From Streptacidiphilus carbonis (GTDB lineage: Bacteria; Actinomycetota; Actinomycetes; Streptomycetales; Streptomycetaceae): DNA of 64,000 nucleotides. This document shows positions 31,023 to 38,915 of the stretch, piece by piece; the stretch's first letter is position 1, and every line of letters starts with the position of its first letter. The notes under the pieces are model-generated. The model was given only the letters and a program-made list of their open reading frames with translations, searched no databases and had not been told where the DNA came from. The position numbers and the translations under genes were made by a program. The stretch spans positions 100,207 to 164,206 of the forward strand of contig NZ_BBPM01000001.1 in assembly GCF_000787775.1 (NCBI RefSeq), in the 5' to 3' direction.

Positions 31023-33997
31023 CCGCACCCACCACGAAGGAAGAGTTCTTCCAGGCCCTGGGCGAGAACCGCGACCGCCCCAAGGGGCGGGCCACCGCCG
31101 CGATCGCCGAGGAACTGGTCGAGGCCGCCGAGGCGTTCGGCGACCCCGAGGTCACCGTGTCGGCGCTGGTGGAGCTGATGGGCGCCTACCACGGCAGTGG
31201 AGAGTCGGTGAAGTACCCGGTCGCCTTCGCCCGGCTGCTGCGGTTGTGGGACGAGAACCCGCAGGCGTTCGACGAGCACGAGACCCATCGGCTGTTCTGG
31301 TTCTTCAAGTGGGTCGGCGCCGGGCTGCTGTCCACGCCGGACGTGCCGCTGGCGTCGATCCGCGGCTGGATCACCGAGATGCGCCGCCGCTACACGGAGG
31401 CGGGCCATGACCTGCAGCCCGTGTACGCCCAGGAGTACTCGCTGGCCCGGCACCTGGACCAGGGCGAGGAGCTGGCCTACGAGCTGTGGGCCACCCGGGG
31501 GCGGAGCCGGTTCAGCGACTGCGCCGCCTGCGAGGCGCGGGACCGCGCGGACCACCACATCCGGAACGGCGCGGACCGGCAGGCGCTGGCGGAGCTGGAG
31601 CCGACCCTGGACGGCCGGCAGGGCTGCGACGAGGAGCCGCACAACAGCCAGGCGCTGGCACTGCTGCCGCTGCTGCGGCTCGGAGAGTTCGACCGGGCGC
31701 GCGCCGCCCACCTCACCGGCTACCGCAAGGTGCGCGGTCAGGAGGCGGAACTCAGCGCGGTCGGCCAGCACCTGGAGTTCTGCGCGCTGACCGGGAACGA
31801 GGCCCGCGGCCTCGAACTGCTGGCGCAGAACCGGGCGTTGTTCGACTTCACCGCTGCTCCGTCCAGCCGGTTGCGTTTCCTCACCGGCGTCGAGGTGCTG
31901 CTGGCCCGGCTGGCGGAGACCGGGCACGGCCAGCTGCCGTGTGCCGGACCGCTGGCGCGGCCGGAGTGGACGGTCGCCCAGATCCGGGAGGAGGTGACCA
32001 GGGAGGCCGATGAGCTGGCGTCGCGCTTCGACGCCCGCAACGGGAACGACGCGGTGTCCGCGCGTCGACGGGAGCGACTGGCCGTCCGGCCGCTGACGGC
32101 GCAGCTCAACCTGGGTGTGCAGACGTCGGCGCCGGCGCAGGCGTCCGCGGACGCAGCGTCCGCGAGGCCGGCGGTGCCGGCGGCTTCGGCCGTCCCGGTC
32201 GAGGTGCCACAGGACTTCGCCGAACTCGTCGCCGAGATCAGGCGGCTGGACCGGACCGGCGACCCCCGTGCGCGGACGCTGTGGGACGCGCTGCTGGACC
32301 GGGTTGCCGCTGCGGATGCGGAGCCGGACGCGGATGCGCTGGACGCGTTGCTGCGCGGCGAGATCGCCTCGGAGCTGGCGCAGCGGGCGTCCAAGGACGA
32401 GGACTGGAACGGCTGCGCGGCCCGGCTGCGCGAGGCCGTGGAGCACTACACCCGGGCCGGTCGCCCGGCTCGGAGCATCGCCTCCGAGTCGCGACTGGCC
32501 TGGTGCGAGGCCACCGGCAAGGACGTCGCCGCAGCCGCGGCTGCGGCGGCCTGGCCGGTCCTCGACGGGCTGCTGGCGCGGATCGGCGCCCTGATCGACG
32601 CTGGGTTCGACACCGCGGAGGAGGAGCGCGAGGCGCTGCTCCGCAGGCTTGTGGTTCGGCAGAGCCGCGTGCTGACGGCGCGTCATGCGCTGCTGCGGAC
32701 CGATGGGCCGGAGCAGCACACCCGTTGGGCCGAGGTGTTCACCGCGGAGGCGCAGACGCTGATCGCCGAGGGTGCGGCCGTGGACCCGCCGACGCACGTG
32801 TCGATGGCCCACGAGATCCTCGCTGAGTTCCAGGCCACCCACGGCGCACCGGTGGAGGGCGAGGCCTCCGCGCGCCGCGCCGTCGCCGTCTTCACCGAGC
32901 AGGGCTGGCCCTGGCGGCTGCACCGGGGCCGGCTGCTGCTGGGCCTCGCCCTCGGCGCCCAGGGGCGGTACGACGAGGCCGTGGGAGAGCTGGAGCGCGG
33001 CCTCGCGGAGGCCACGTCGGACGTCCCTGACGTGGAGTTGACGCCGCTTCACCGGATGCTCGGCAATATGGCGCTGCGGGCGAAGCAGTACCCGACCGCT
33101 GTGCGCGCCTACTCCGAGGCGGCCGCGCGGCTGGACCGCGAGGGTCATGCGCTGCAAGCGCTGGAGGCACGCTGGCAGTTGAGCCGGGCGCTGCGCGCCC
33201 AGGGCTCGACCGGCGACGCGGTGGCCGTGCTGGAGACGCTGCTGGACCCGGTGGGTCCGGCGGCGCCGGACCGGGGCGCTGAACCCGCTGAGCCCTCTGA
33301 GGCAGAGCAGTTGACGGCTCAGATCCGGGTCGACCTGGCCAATGCGCTGCTGCAGTTGGGGGAGCCGCTTGACGCCGCGAAGGAGTTCCTGCAACTGGCC
33401 GACGCCGTCAGCCGTTGGCCCGAGAAGGGGCCGCTGACCTCCGCCGCCTCAGGCGCGGCCGGCGCCCTGGCGCAGGCTGGCAACTGGGACGGCGCCCGGG
33501 CGGCGCTGGAGCGCGCGCTGGCCTCCAACGCCGAGGCGCCGTGCATCCCCGACCTGACCGACACCCTGCGCACCCTCGCCGGCGAGGCGATCGACGCCCG
33601 GGGCGCGGAGGCGGCCGAGGAGGCGCTCGGCTACCTGGACCAGGCCGACCGCCTGCGCGAGGAGTTCGCGGAGGCAGCGGCTGAGCAGTTCGTCAGCGTG
33701 GACGTCGACAGGGCGCAGTGCCTCTTCATCCGCGGCCAGGTGCATGCCTCCGTGGGCAACCCGGACCAGGCGCTGGCAGCGTTCGAGCAGACAGCCGCCG
33801 AGTACGACCGGGCGGGCTATGCCGAGGCGTCGCCCCGGTTCGAGGCGCTGCGCAGGGCCGCGCTGGTGGAGGCCCGGCTGATGGACCGGACCCCGGCAGC
33901 ACGGGACCGCCTGGACCGCGCCGCCGCCGAGGCCGACAAGGCGGGCCTCCCGGAGGCAGCCGCAGCGCTCCGCCGCCAGCGGGACAGCCTGCAGTGA
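31019..33997 (+). CDS. large TPR-repeat protein coupled to the HSP90-like gene
   Basis: 992 residues, almost entirely helical. TPR-like pairs are best seen in the C-terminal half (LLLGLALGAQGRYDEAVGELERGL, HRMLGNMALRAKQYPTAVRA, DLANALLQLGEPLDAAKEF, RGQVHASVGNPDQALAAFEQ). The N-terminal third (SGESVKYPVAFARLL, HRLFWFFKWVGAGLL) is a different helical region ending in a flexible Ala-rich linker (about 360-400). One CxxC (FSDCAACEARD) could bind metal or form a disulfide. It starts inside the stop codon of the HSP90-like gene, so production of the two is coupled. A perfect terminator follows. Co-chaperone or client scaffold is the working hypothesis. Confidence 0.85.
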   Translation: MTAPTTKEEFFQALGENRDRPKGRATAAIAEELVEAAEAFGDPEVTVSALVELMGAYHGSGESVKYPVAFARLLRLWDENPQAFDEHETHRLFWFFKWVGAGLLSTPDVPLASIRGWITEMRRRYTEAGHDLQPVYAQEYSLARHLDQGEELAYELWATRGRSRFSDCAACEARDRADHHIRNGADRQALAELEPTLDGRQGCDEEPHNSQALALLPLLRLGEFDRARAAHLTGYRKVRGQEAELSAVGQHLEFCALTGNEARGLELLAQNRALFDFTAAPSSRLRFLTGVEVLLARLAETGHGQLPCAGPLARPEWTVAQIREEVTREADELASRFDARNGNDAVSARRRERLAVRPLTAQLNLGVQTSAPAQASADAASARPAVPAASAVPVEVPQDFAELVAEIRRLDRTGDPRARTLWDALLDRVAAADAEPDADALDALLRGEIASELAQRASKDEDWNGCAARLREAVEHYTRAGRPARSIASESRLAWCEATGKDVAAAAAAAAWPVLDGLLARIGALIDAGFDTAEEEREALLRRLVVRQSRVLTARHALLRTDGPEQHTRWAEVFTAEAQTLIAEGAAVDPPTHVSMAHEILAEFQATHGAPVEGEASARRAVAVFTEQGWPWRLHRGRLLLGLALGAQGRYDEAVGELERGLAEATSDVPDVELTPLHRMLGNMALRAKQYPTAVRAYSEAAARLDREGHALQALEARWQLSRALRAQGSTGDAVAVLETLLDPVGPAAPDRGAEPAEPSEAEQLTAQIRVDLANALLQLGEPLDAAKEFLQLADAVSRWPEKGPLTSAASGAAGALAQAGNWDGARAALERALASNAEAPCIPDLTDTLRTLAGEAIDARGAEAAEEALGYLDQADRLREEFAEAAAEQFVSVDVDRAQCLFIRGQVHASVGNPDQALAAFEQTAAEYDRAGYAEASPRFEALRRAALVEARLMDRTPAARDRLDRAAAEADKAGLPEAAAALRRQRDSLQ

Positions 33998-34002
33998 CCG
34001 CA

Positions 34003-34042
34003 GACTCCGCCGCGGGGCCCCTGACGGGCCCGCGGCGGAGTC
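34003..34042. terminator. strong terminator after the HSP90/TPR operon
   Basis: GACTCCGCCGCGGGG and its near-perfect complement GCCCGCGGCGGAGTC make a stem of about 15 bp around a 10-nt loop, 6 nt after the TPR stop and 33 nt before the end of the convergent PPOX gene. It can serve both directions. Confidence 0.85.
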
Positions 34043-34074
34043 GTGGTGGTGGTCCTGATGCCCGACCGGTCGGC

Positions 34075-34524
34075 TCAGCCGCGGCCGGGTTGGCCGTAGA
34101 CGTGGTCGACGTGGAGCTTCAGGACCAGGCGGCCGTCGGCGACCATGGCGCGGCGGTAGTCGTCCCAGTCGGGGTGGTCCTCGCCGCGTACGGAGCGGTA
34201 GAGGTCGATGAGTTCCTCGACGGCGGCGTCGTGGGGGTCGGCGGCCACCGGGGTCAGCTCGGCGGTGCCCTCGGCGACGGTCCAGGACCAGCGGTCGGTG
34301 CTGGTGACGTGGTAGCTCGCGCGCGGGTCGCGGCGCAGGTTGCGGGTCTTGGCGCGGTCGTCGGTGAGGGAGACCCGGATCAGGCGCTGCTCGGCGTCGA
34401 AATGGTGGGTGACGTTCGAAATCTGGGGTCGGCCGTCGCGCTTGAGCGTCACCAGTACGCCACCGTCGGTGTCTGCGAGGAGCTGGAGCAGGGACTGCTC
34501 GGTCTTGCCTGCGTCATCGGTCAT
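34075..34524 (-). CDS. PPOX-class F420/FMN-dependent oxidoreductase
   Basis: 149 residues, the usual size of split-barrel flavoproteins. Motifs: LLADTDGGVLVTLKRDGRPQ, ISNVTHHFD, VSLTDDRAKTRNLRRDPRAS (cofactor-binding loop), and a C-terminal HPDWDDYRRAMVADGRLVLK found in actinobacterial F420-dependent members. They reduce small molecules using deazaflavin or flavin; the substrate is unknown. Confidence 0.9.
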   Translation of the reverse strand: MTDDAGKTEQSLLQLLADTDGGVLVTLKRDGRPQISNVTHHFDAEQRLIRVSLTDDRAKTRNLRRDPRASYHVTSTDRWSWTVAEGTAELTPVAADPHDAAVEELIDLYRSVRGEDHPDWDDYRRAMVADGRLVLKLHVDHVYGQPGRG

Positions 34525-34695
34525 GCCGGTAGCAACGGCGCCCGAGCACGCGGGATTCCGGGGTTGCGCCGGCCGGGTGAGGCGGGGCGGGTTCCTTCCG
34601 CCGCAGGGGAAGGAAGCGGTCGGCGGGAGTGTTGGATCCGGGTAGCGTCCTAACGGACCAGGTCCGCATGCCACTCCTGAGAGAGAAGCCCAGCC

Positions 34696-35076
34696 ATGAC
34701 CGACCGTCCTGTCCTGCAGCCCAGCGCCAGCCACCCGATCACCGTCTCGGCCAACCCGGCCCGCGTCGTCGTCACGGTGGCCGGCCGCACCGTGGCCGAC
34801 ACACGCAACGCGCTGATCCTGCGCGAGGCGCAGTACCCCGCCGTCCAGTACATCCCGCGCGCCGACGTGGACCTCGCCCTGCTGGAGCCGAGCGACAACG
34901 AGAGCTACTGCCCTTTCAAGGGCGAGGCGACCTACTACAGCATCCCCGTCGGCGGCGAGCGTTCGGTCGACTCGGTGTGGGTCTACGAGTCCCCGTACCC
35001 GGCCGTCGCCGAGATCAAGGGCCATGTCGCCTTCTACCCGGACCGGGTGGACAGCATCACCGAGCAGTCCGAGTAG
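34696..35076 (+). CDS. DUF427 domain protein
   Basis: 126 residues. The DUF427 signature is visible in ARVVVTVAGRTVADTRNALI, LREAQYPAVQYIPRADVD and SYCPFKGEATYYSI, ending with HVAFYPDRVD. The family is a compact beta-barrel of unknown function, common in actinobacteria. A GAGAGAAG sequence lies 8-10 nt before the ATG. It converges with the CopD gene, with 14 bp between stops. Confidence 0.88.
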   Translation: MTDRPVLQPSASHPITVSANPARVVVTVAGRTVADTRNALILREAQYPAVQYIPRADVDLALLEPSDNESYCPFKGEATYYSIPVGGERSVDSVWVYESPYPAVAEIKGHVAFYPDRVDSITEQSE

Positions 35077-35090
35077 TCCTTGACAACGGC

Positions 35091-36368
35091 TCAGCCGGCG
35101 TCGCGCACCGGCTCCGACGCGGGTTTCGGGGCCGGGGCGGCGGCTGAGGTGCGGCGGGCGGCGAGGGTGCCGGAGACGCGGTAGCCGCCGACCATCAGGG
35201 CGATCACGGCGATGGTCTCGGTGGTGCCCCAGACCCAGGTGGACGCGGTGGGCTGCTTGGCGGCGAGTTTGGGCAACTGCTCGGCCTCGCCCGCGGTGGG
35301 GCTGGTCGCGGCGTGCTTGGCCAGGTCGGCCTGGTAGGCCTGGTTGCGGGCGGAACCGTGCAGGAAGGGGGCGACGAACAGCACCGCGAGTGCGAGCAGG
35401 ACCTCGACGCCGACCACGGCCGGGAAGGTGCGCAGCAGCACGGTGGCAAGCGGGCGCTGGTCGCCGGCGGCGCGCAGGGCCTCGATCCGGGGGTGCAACC
35501 GGAACTGGTTGAACATGCCGAGCAGCAGCAGCGCGCCGAAGATCAGGATCTTCACGCCGAGCACCCGTCCGTACATGGTGGTGACCAGTTGGGTGGGGCC
35601 GTCGACGTGCTCCCAGTACAGGAATAGGCCGGACAGGGTGATGGCGGCGACGCAGCCCATGGCCCAGGCGGAGAAGCGCCGGACGGTCGCCGACCAGAAG
35701 GCGGTGCGTTCCGCGGCGCCGAGTCCGCTGGGGAGTCCGCCGCCGGGCAGGGCGATGAGCAGCAGGCCCGCCAGCCCGCCGAGCCAGACGCCGCCGCCGA
35801 TCAGGTGCAGCAGCCACATCAAGGTGTTGAAGACGGTGCGGCCCCAGTCGTCCGGTGCCTTGTCGGGGAACTTGGTGGTGCCGAGTGCGATCGCACCCGC
35901 CGCCAGGCCGGCGCCGAGCAGCGTCCCGCGCCCGCGTCCGGCGGCGATCCGGCGAACCGTCAGCGGAGCCAGCAGCGCCGCCCCCAGCAGGGAGAAGGTC
36001 ACTTCAAGACCGGACAGCCGGCCGTCGTTGCTGCCGTCGTAGAGGGAGCCCCAGGCCGCCGCGTAGTCGTAGCCCCCGCTCTTCGCCGCGCCGTGGGCGA
36101 GGTCGGTGAGCACGGCGGGAACGGCGAGCAGGCCGACGACGACCGCGGCCCGGGCGAGCCGCGCGGTGAGGGCGGGAATCGCGCCGGGCGCGGTGCGGGC
36201 GGCCGCGGGGCCGACGGCCAGGAGGGCGAGGGCGCTCAGCCCGACGAAGCCCATCAGGGTGACCCAGGCGGTCCAGGTGACAGCACTGTCGGCGAAGGGG
36301 CCCAGCGGTGTCGAGGGTGCGGCCGCCGCGAACTGCGGCAGGGCAGGGGGAACCAGGGTAAGGGGCAT
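35091..36368 (-). CDS. CopD-family copper/cation transport membrane protein
   Basis: 425 residues with about eight to nine membrane helices. The CopD domain lies in the second half (FNTLMWLLHLIGGGVWLGGLAGLLL, FSAWAMGCVAAITLSGLFLY, ILIFGALLLLGMFNQFRLHPR). CopD proteins move copper across the membrane or handle periplasmic copper together with CopC; no CopC is encoded here. The frame stays open upstream by chance, but ATG at 36368 is the start because the predicted first helix follows and an iron-box-like site precedes it. That site suggests control by an IdeR/DmdR-type regulator rather than a copper sensor. Confidence 0.87.
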   Translation of the reverse strand: MPLTLVPPALPQFAAAAPSTPLGPFADSAVTWTAWVTLMGFVGLSALALLAVGPAAARTAPGAIPALTARLARAAVVVGLLAVPAVLTDLAHGAAKSGGYDYAAAWGSLYDGSNDGRLSGLEVTFSLLGAALLAPLTVRRIAAGRGRGTLLGAGLAAGAIALGTTKFPDKAPDDWGRTVFNTLMWLLHLIGGGVWLGGLAGLLLIALPGGGLPSGLGAAERTAFWSATVRRFSAWAMGCVAAITLSGLFLYWEHVDGPTQLVTTMYGRVLGVKILIFGALLLLGMFNQFRLHPRIEALRAAGDQRPLATVLLRTFPAVVGVEVLLALAVLFVAPFLHGSARNQAYQADLAKHAATSPTAGEAEQLPKLAAKQPTASTWVWGTTETIAVIALMVGGYRVSGTLAARRTSAAAPAPKPASEPVRDAG

Positions 36369-36406
36369 GGGTGGCCGACCTCGCTGTGCAGAGGGAGCAG
36401 ATGTAG

Positions 36407-36425
36407 TTAGGTTAGCCATACCTAA
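36407..36425. promoter_or_regulatory. iron-box-like operator (IdeR/DmdR type) before copD
   Basis: TTAGGTTAGCCATACCTAA matches the actinobacterial iron box TTAGGTTAGGCTAACCTAA at 16 of 19 positions, with mismatches only in the centre. It lies 39 bp upstream of the CopD start and is far AT-richer than its surroundings. Confidence 0.75.
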
Positions 36426-36578
36426 GTACATAGCGCCACTGCACCCCCGTGCGGGGCCGCGGGCATGGTCGGATGCGCGCCGTTGCCCGCGGTCTCGGGG
36501 CCTCGCTGTCAGTCCCTCCTCGTACTGTCGAAGGCAGCGCACCCGGGCCGCGAACGGCGACCGCGAGCATGGCGCGCC

Positions 36579-36617
36579 AGTGCGACCCGGCCCCGAGTGC
36601 GGGGGCCGGGTCGCACT
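36579..36617 (-). terminator. perfect 16-bp stem terminator
   Basis: AGTGCGACCCGGCCCC (36579-36594) and GGGGCCGGGTCGCACT (36602-36617) pair completely around a 7-nt loop. It sits directly after a TGA at 36617-36619 on the minus strand, marking the 3' end of a transcription unit there. Confidence 0.85.
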
Positions 36618-36860
36618 CAGGCGGTTCCGCGGCGGTGCCTGGTCGGTGGTGCCGGAGTACTCGCCGTTCCGGTCGGGGTACGAGAGCGTCATGGCGGCCT
36701 GGAACTCCTCACTGCCGTCCACGGGTCCGGGCACGCGGGCCCGGGCGACGGCGTGGACCTCGACCCGCGGGGACTCGCGTACGAACGCTGCGCACGCCTC
36801 CAACGCGTCGGCCGGAGTGGCGCCGGAGCAGACCACGGCCGTCTGCAGCGTGACGGACAC
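36617..36860 (-). CDS. small hypothetical gene with unresolved 3' frame
   Basis: From GTG at 36860 the minus strand reads a strongly GC3-biased peptide (VSVTLQTAVVCSGATPADAL, CAAFVRESPRVEVHAVARAR, EEFQAAMTLSYPD). This frame has no stop before the terminator, while a TGA placed immediately before the terminator is in the next frame. Either the gene has a frameshift after about residue 65 or the true C terminus reads TPTGTASTPAPPTRHRRGTA. No ribosome site is seen at the GTG, and the family is not recognised. It follows the radical SAM gene on the same strand. Confidence 0.4.
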
Positions 36861-36912
36861 GTCGGCCCGGGCGCTGGCGAGAGATGCTTCGGCCGGCCGT
36901 CGGTGGCCCGGC

Positions 36913-37962
36913 TCAGATCAGCCTGAGCTGGGTCGGGGCCGGGGGCTCCTCGGCGTGCCGATCCGGGGTTGGCTGCGGCGTCGGCTCCGGGTGGGGCCGG
37001 GGGGTGGGGCCGATGCCGTATTCGGTGGCGAGGGCGTGTACCTGGCGGGTGATGCGGCGCTGGTACCAGGTGGGGGCGTAGGCGTTGTCGTAGTAGAGGG
37101 CCTGGTAGCGGGGGACCAGGTCGGGGCGGTGTTCGGCGAGCCAGTGGAAGTACCACTCGCGGGCGCCCGTGCGCAGGTGCAGTACCAGCGGGGTGACCGA
37201 GGTGGCGCCTGCGGCGGCGATCGCCTGGACGGTGGCGCGCAGTTGTTCGGGGGAGTCGGAGAGGAAGGGCAGGACCGGTGCCATCAGTACGCCGCAGGGT
37301 ATGCCGTGGTCGTTCAGCGTCCGGCAGACCTCCAGGCGCTTGCCGGGGGAGGGGGTGCCGGGCTCGACGCGGCGCCACAGCTCGCGGTCGGTGAATCCGA
37401 CCGAGACGGCGACGGAGACCTCGGTGACCTGGGCGGCCTGTTCGAGGATCGGCAGGTCGCGCAGGATCAGCGAGCCCTTGGTCAGGATGGAGAAGGGGTT
37501 CTCCCGGTCGCGCAGTGCGCCCAGGATGCCGGGCATCAACTGGTAGCGGCCCTCGGCGCGTTGGTAGCAGTCGACGTTGGTGCCCATGGCGATGTGCGCA
37601 CCCTCCCAGCGCGGCGCGGCCAGTTCGCGGCGCAGCAGTTCGGGGGCGTTGACCTTGACCACGATCTGGCTGTCGAAGTCATGACCGGTGTCCAGGTCCA
37701 GATAGCGGTGGGTGTTGCGGGCGAAGCAGTAGACGCAGGCGTGGCTGCAGCCCCGGTACGGGTTGACGGTCCAGGCGAACGGCATCCGGGACGCGCCCGG
37801 CACCTTGTTGACGATCGACCGGGCCCGGACCTCGTGGAAGGTGATGCCGCGGAACTCCGGGGTGTCGAAGGTGCGGGTCACCGCGTCGAGGCCGAAGAGC
37901 CCGGGTGCCGCGGTGTTCTCGGCGCTCTCGCCGTTCCCGGCGCTGAGGTTCTGCCAGCGCAT
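36913..37962 (-). CDS. Rv2578c-type radical SAM protein
   Basis: 349 residues. The radical SAM cluster motif is CSHACVYC (CX3CX2C), within AWTVNPYRGCSHACVYCFAR, as in spore-photoproduct-lyase-like and Rv2578c-type proteins. Other family blocks are IAMGTNVDCYQRAEGRY, LTKGSLILRDLPIL and CGVLMAPVLPFLSDSPEQL. AGGAGG lies 5 nt before the ATG. The enzyme class uses a 4Fe-4S cluster and SAM to make a radical; a DNA-repair-like role has been proposed for relatives but is not established. The C-terminal 30 residues are Pro-rich. Confidence 0.9.
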   Translation of the reverse strand: MRWQNLSAGNGESAENTAAPGLFGLDAVTRTFDTPEFRGITFHEVRARSIVNKVPGASRMPFAWTVNPYRGCSHACVYCFARNTHRYLDLDTGHDFDSQIVVKVNAPELLRRELAAPRWEGAHIAMGTNVDCYQRAEGRYQLMPGILGALRDRENPFSILTKGSLILRDLPILEQAAQVTEVSVAVSVGFTDRELWRRVEPGTPSPGKRLEVCRTLNDHGIPCGVLMAPVLPFLSDSPEQLRATVQAIAAAGATSVTPLVLHLRTGAREWYFHWLAEHRPDLVPRYQALYYDNAYAPTWYQRRITRQVHALATEYGIGPTPRPHPEPTPQPTPDRHAEEPPAPTQLRLI

Positions 37963-38100
37963 GCCGCCTCCTGGGGTGTGGTTCGCCGCCTTCTCGAACC
38001 CCAGAATAGAACAAGCGAGCGAATATGTGGCGACAGGTGCGGCACGGCGGTACGGCGTGGTGTGCACGCAAGGCGCGGATCCGGATCCCGACGTCGGCCC

Positions 38101-38136
38101 CGTTCAGACCCGTTCAGCCCCGTTCAGACCCGTTCA
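38101..38136. repeat. 10-bp tandem repeat at the end of a membrane-protein gene
   Basis: CGTTCAGACC, CGTTCAGCCC, CGTTCAGACC and CGTTCACCC follow one another. The stop codon of the minus-strand membrane protein lies in the third unit. Repeat slippage could move or rebuild the C terminus. Confidence 0.8.
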
Positions 38137-38894
38137 CCCGGGCCGGTGCGGGCCGCCGGTCGGTTCGTCGGCGCCGCGCGGTCATCGACAAGGGCGCCCA
38201 GCCAGCGGCCGCGGCGGAACAGTTCGACCGCCGCCGCGGCGTCCGCGGCGACGAGCACCACGCCCATGGCCGCCCATCCCGCGGTGTTCCGCGAGTCCGG
38301 GGCCCGGAAGGCCTTGGCCGGCTCGTCCCGGCGCACCTGCAGAGCCAACCGGTGTCCGGGCGGGGCGGTCGTCGGCAGGACGCCCCGGTAGGTGTGGCCG
38401 TCGACCACCCACCAACCCTCGCAGGAGGGGTCCTTGGTGCCTCCGGAGCAGTCGGTCACGGTCGCGGTGGCCGGGCGGGTCGCCACCAGGTACTGCGCGA
38501 AGGCGTTGACCGGGCCGCTCCACAGCATGGGTGACAGCGCGAGCACCAGCCCGGCCAGCAGCACCTGCGGCAGCCGCTCGCCCGGCAGCGCCCTCGGTCG
38601 TTCGTCCAGCCCATGGCCCTGGCGCAACCCGGCCAGGAAGCGGTGCGTGGGCACGAAGCGCACCCAGAACAGCACGAAAACGATCAGCACAGCGGCCAGG
38701 GACACCACGCTGCTCGCGCTGCCGTCCCTGGCCACCCCCGCGTAGGGGAGCAGCACCGATGCCGCCAGCAGCGCCCCCCAGAACGGCAGCGCCGTCGCCC
38801 GCCGCACCCTGCGCACTGTCTCCGTGATCACGATCAGCAGCATAGGACGCGTGTTGGTGGCGCCCTGCACAGGCGTCTCCGCCGTACTGCTCAT
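38124..38894 (-). CDS. membrane protein downstream of the ECF41 sigma gene
   Basis: 256 residues with four predicted membrane helices: ALPFWGALLAASVLLPYAG, VVSLAAVLIVFVLFWVRFV, QVLLAGLVLALSPMLWSG and AAMGVVLVAADAAAAVELF. Between the third and fourth is an exposed segment with two Cys (TVTDCSGGTKDPSCEGWWVV), which may form a disulfide outside the cell. No family was recognised. It starts 21 nt after the sigma gene stop, so co-transcription is likely. Confidence 0.75.
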   Translation of the reverse strand: MSSTAETPVQGATNTRPMLLIVITETVRRVRRATALPFWGALLAASVLLPYAGVARDGSASSVVSLAAVLIVFVLFWVRFVPTHRFLAGLRQGHGLDERPRALPGERLPQVLLAGLVLALSPMLWSGPVNAFAQYLVATRPATATVTDCSGGTKDPSCEGWWVVDGHTYRGVLPTTAPPGHRLALQVRRDEPAKAFRAPDSRNTAGWAAMGVVLVAADAAAAVELFRRGRWLGALVDDRAAPTNRPAARTGPGERV

Positions 38895-38915
38895 GCCGCC
38901 GCGGTGGGGGCGGGG

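Noticed and set aside
30833-33394. 853-codon minus-strand frame opposite the HSP90/TPR genes
   Set aside because: It mirrors the coding strand's codon bias; no start signal and no recognisable domain.
36369-36860. N-terminal extension of CopD to 36860
   Set aside because: The frame is open by chance, but it would run through a perfect terminator stem and the iron box; the ATG at 36368 precedes the first membrane helix.
37981-38040. SOS/LexA box upstream of the radical SAM gene
   Set aside because: TCGAACCCCAGAATAG matches only half of the actinobacterial box, so DNA-damage control is not claimed.
38101-38136. CRISPR-like array
   Set aside because: The 10-bp units are contiguous, without spacers, and there are no cas genes.
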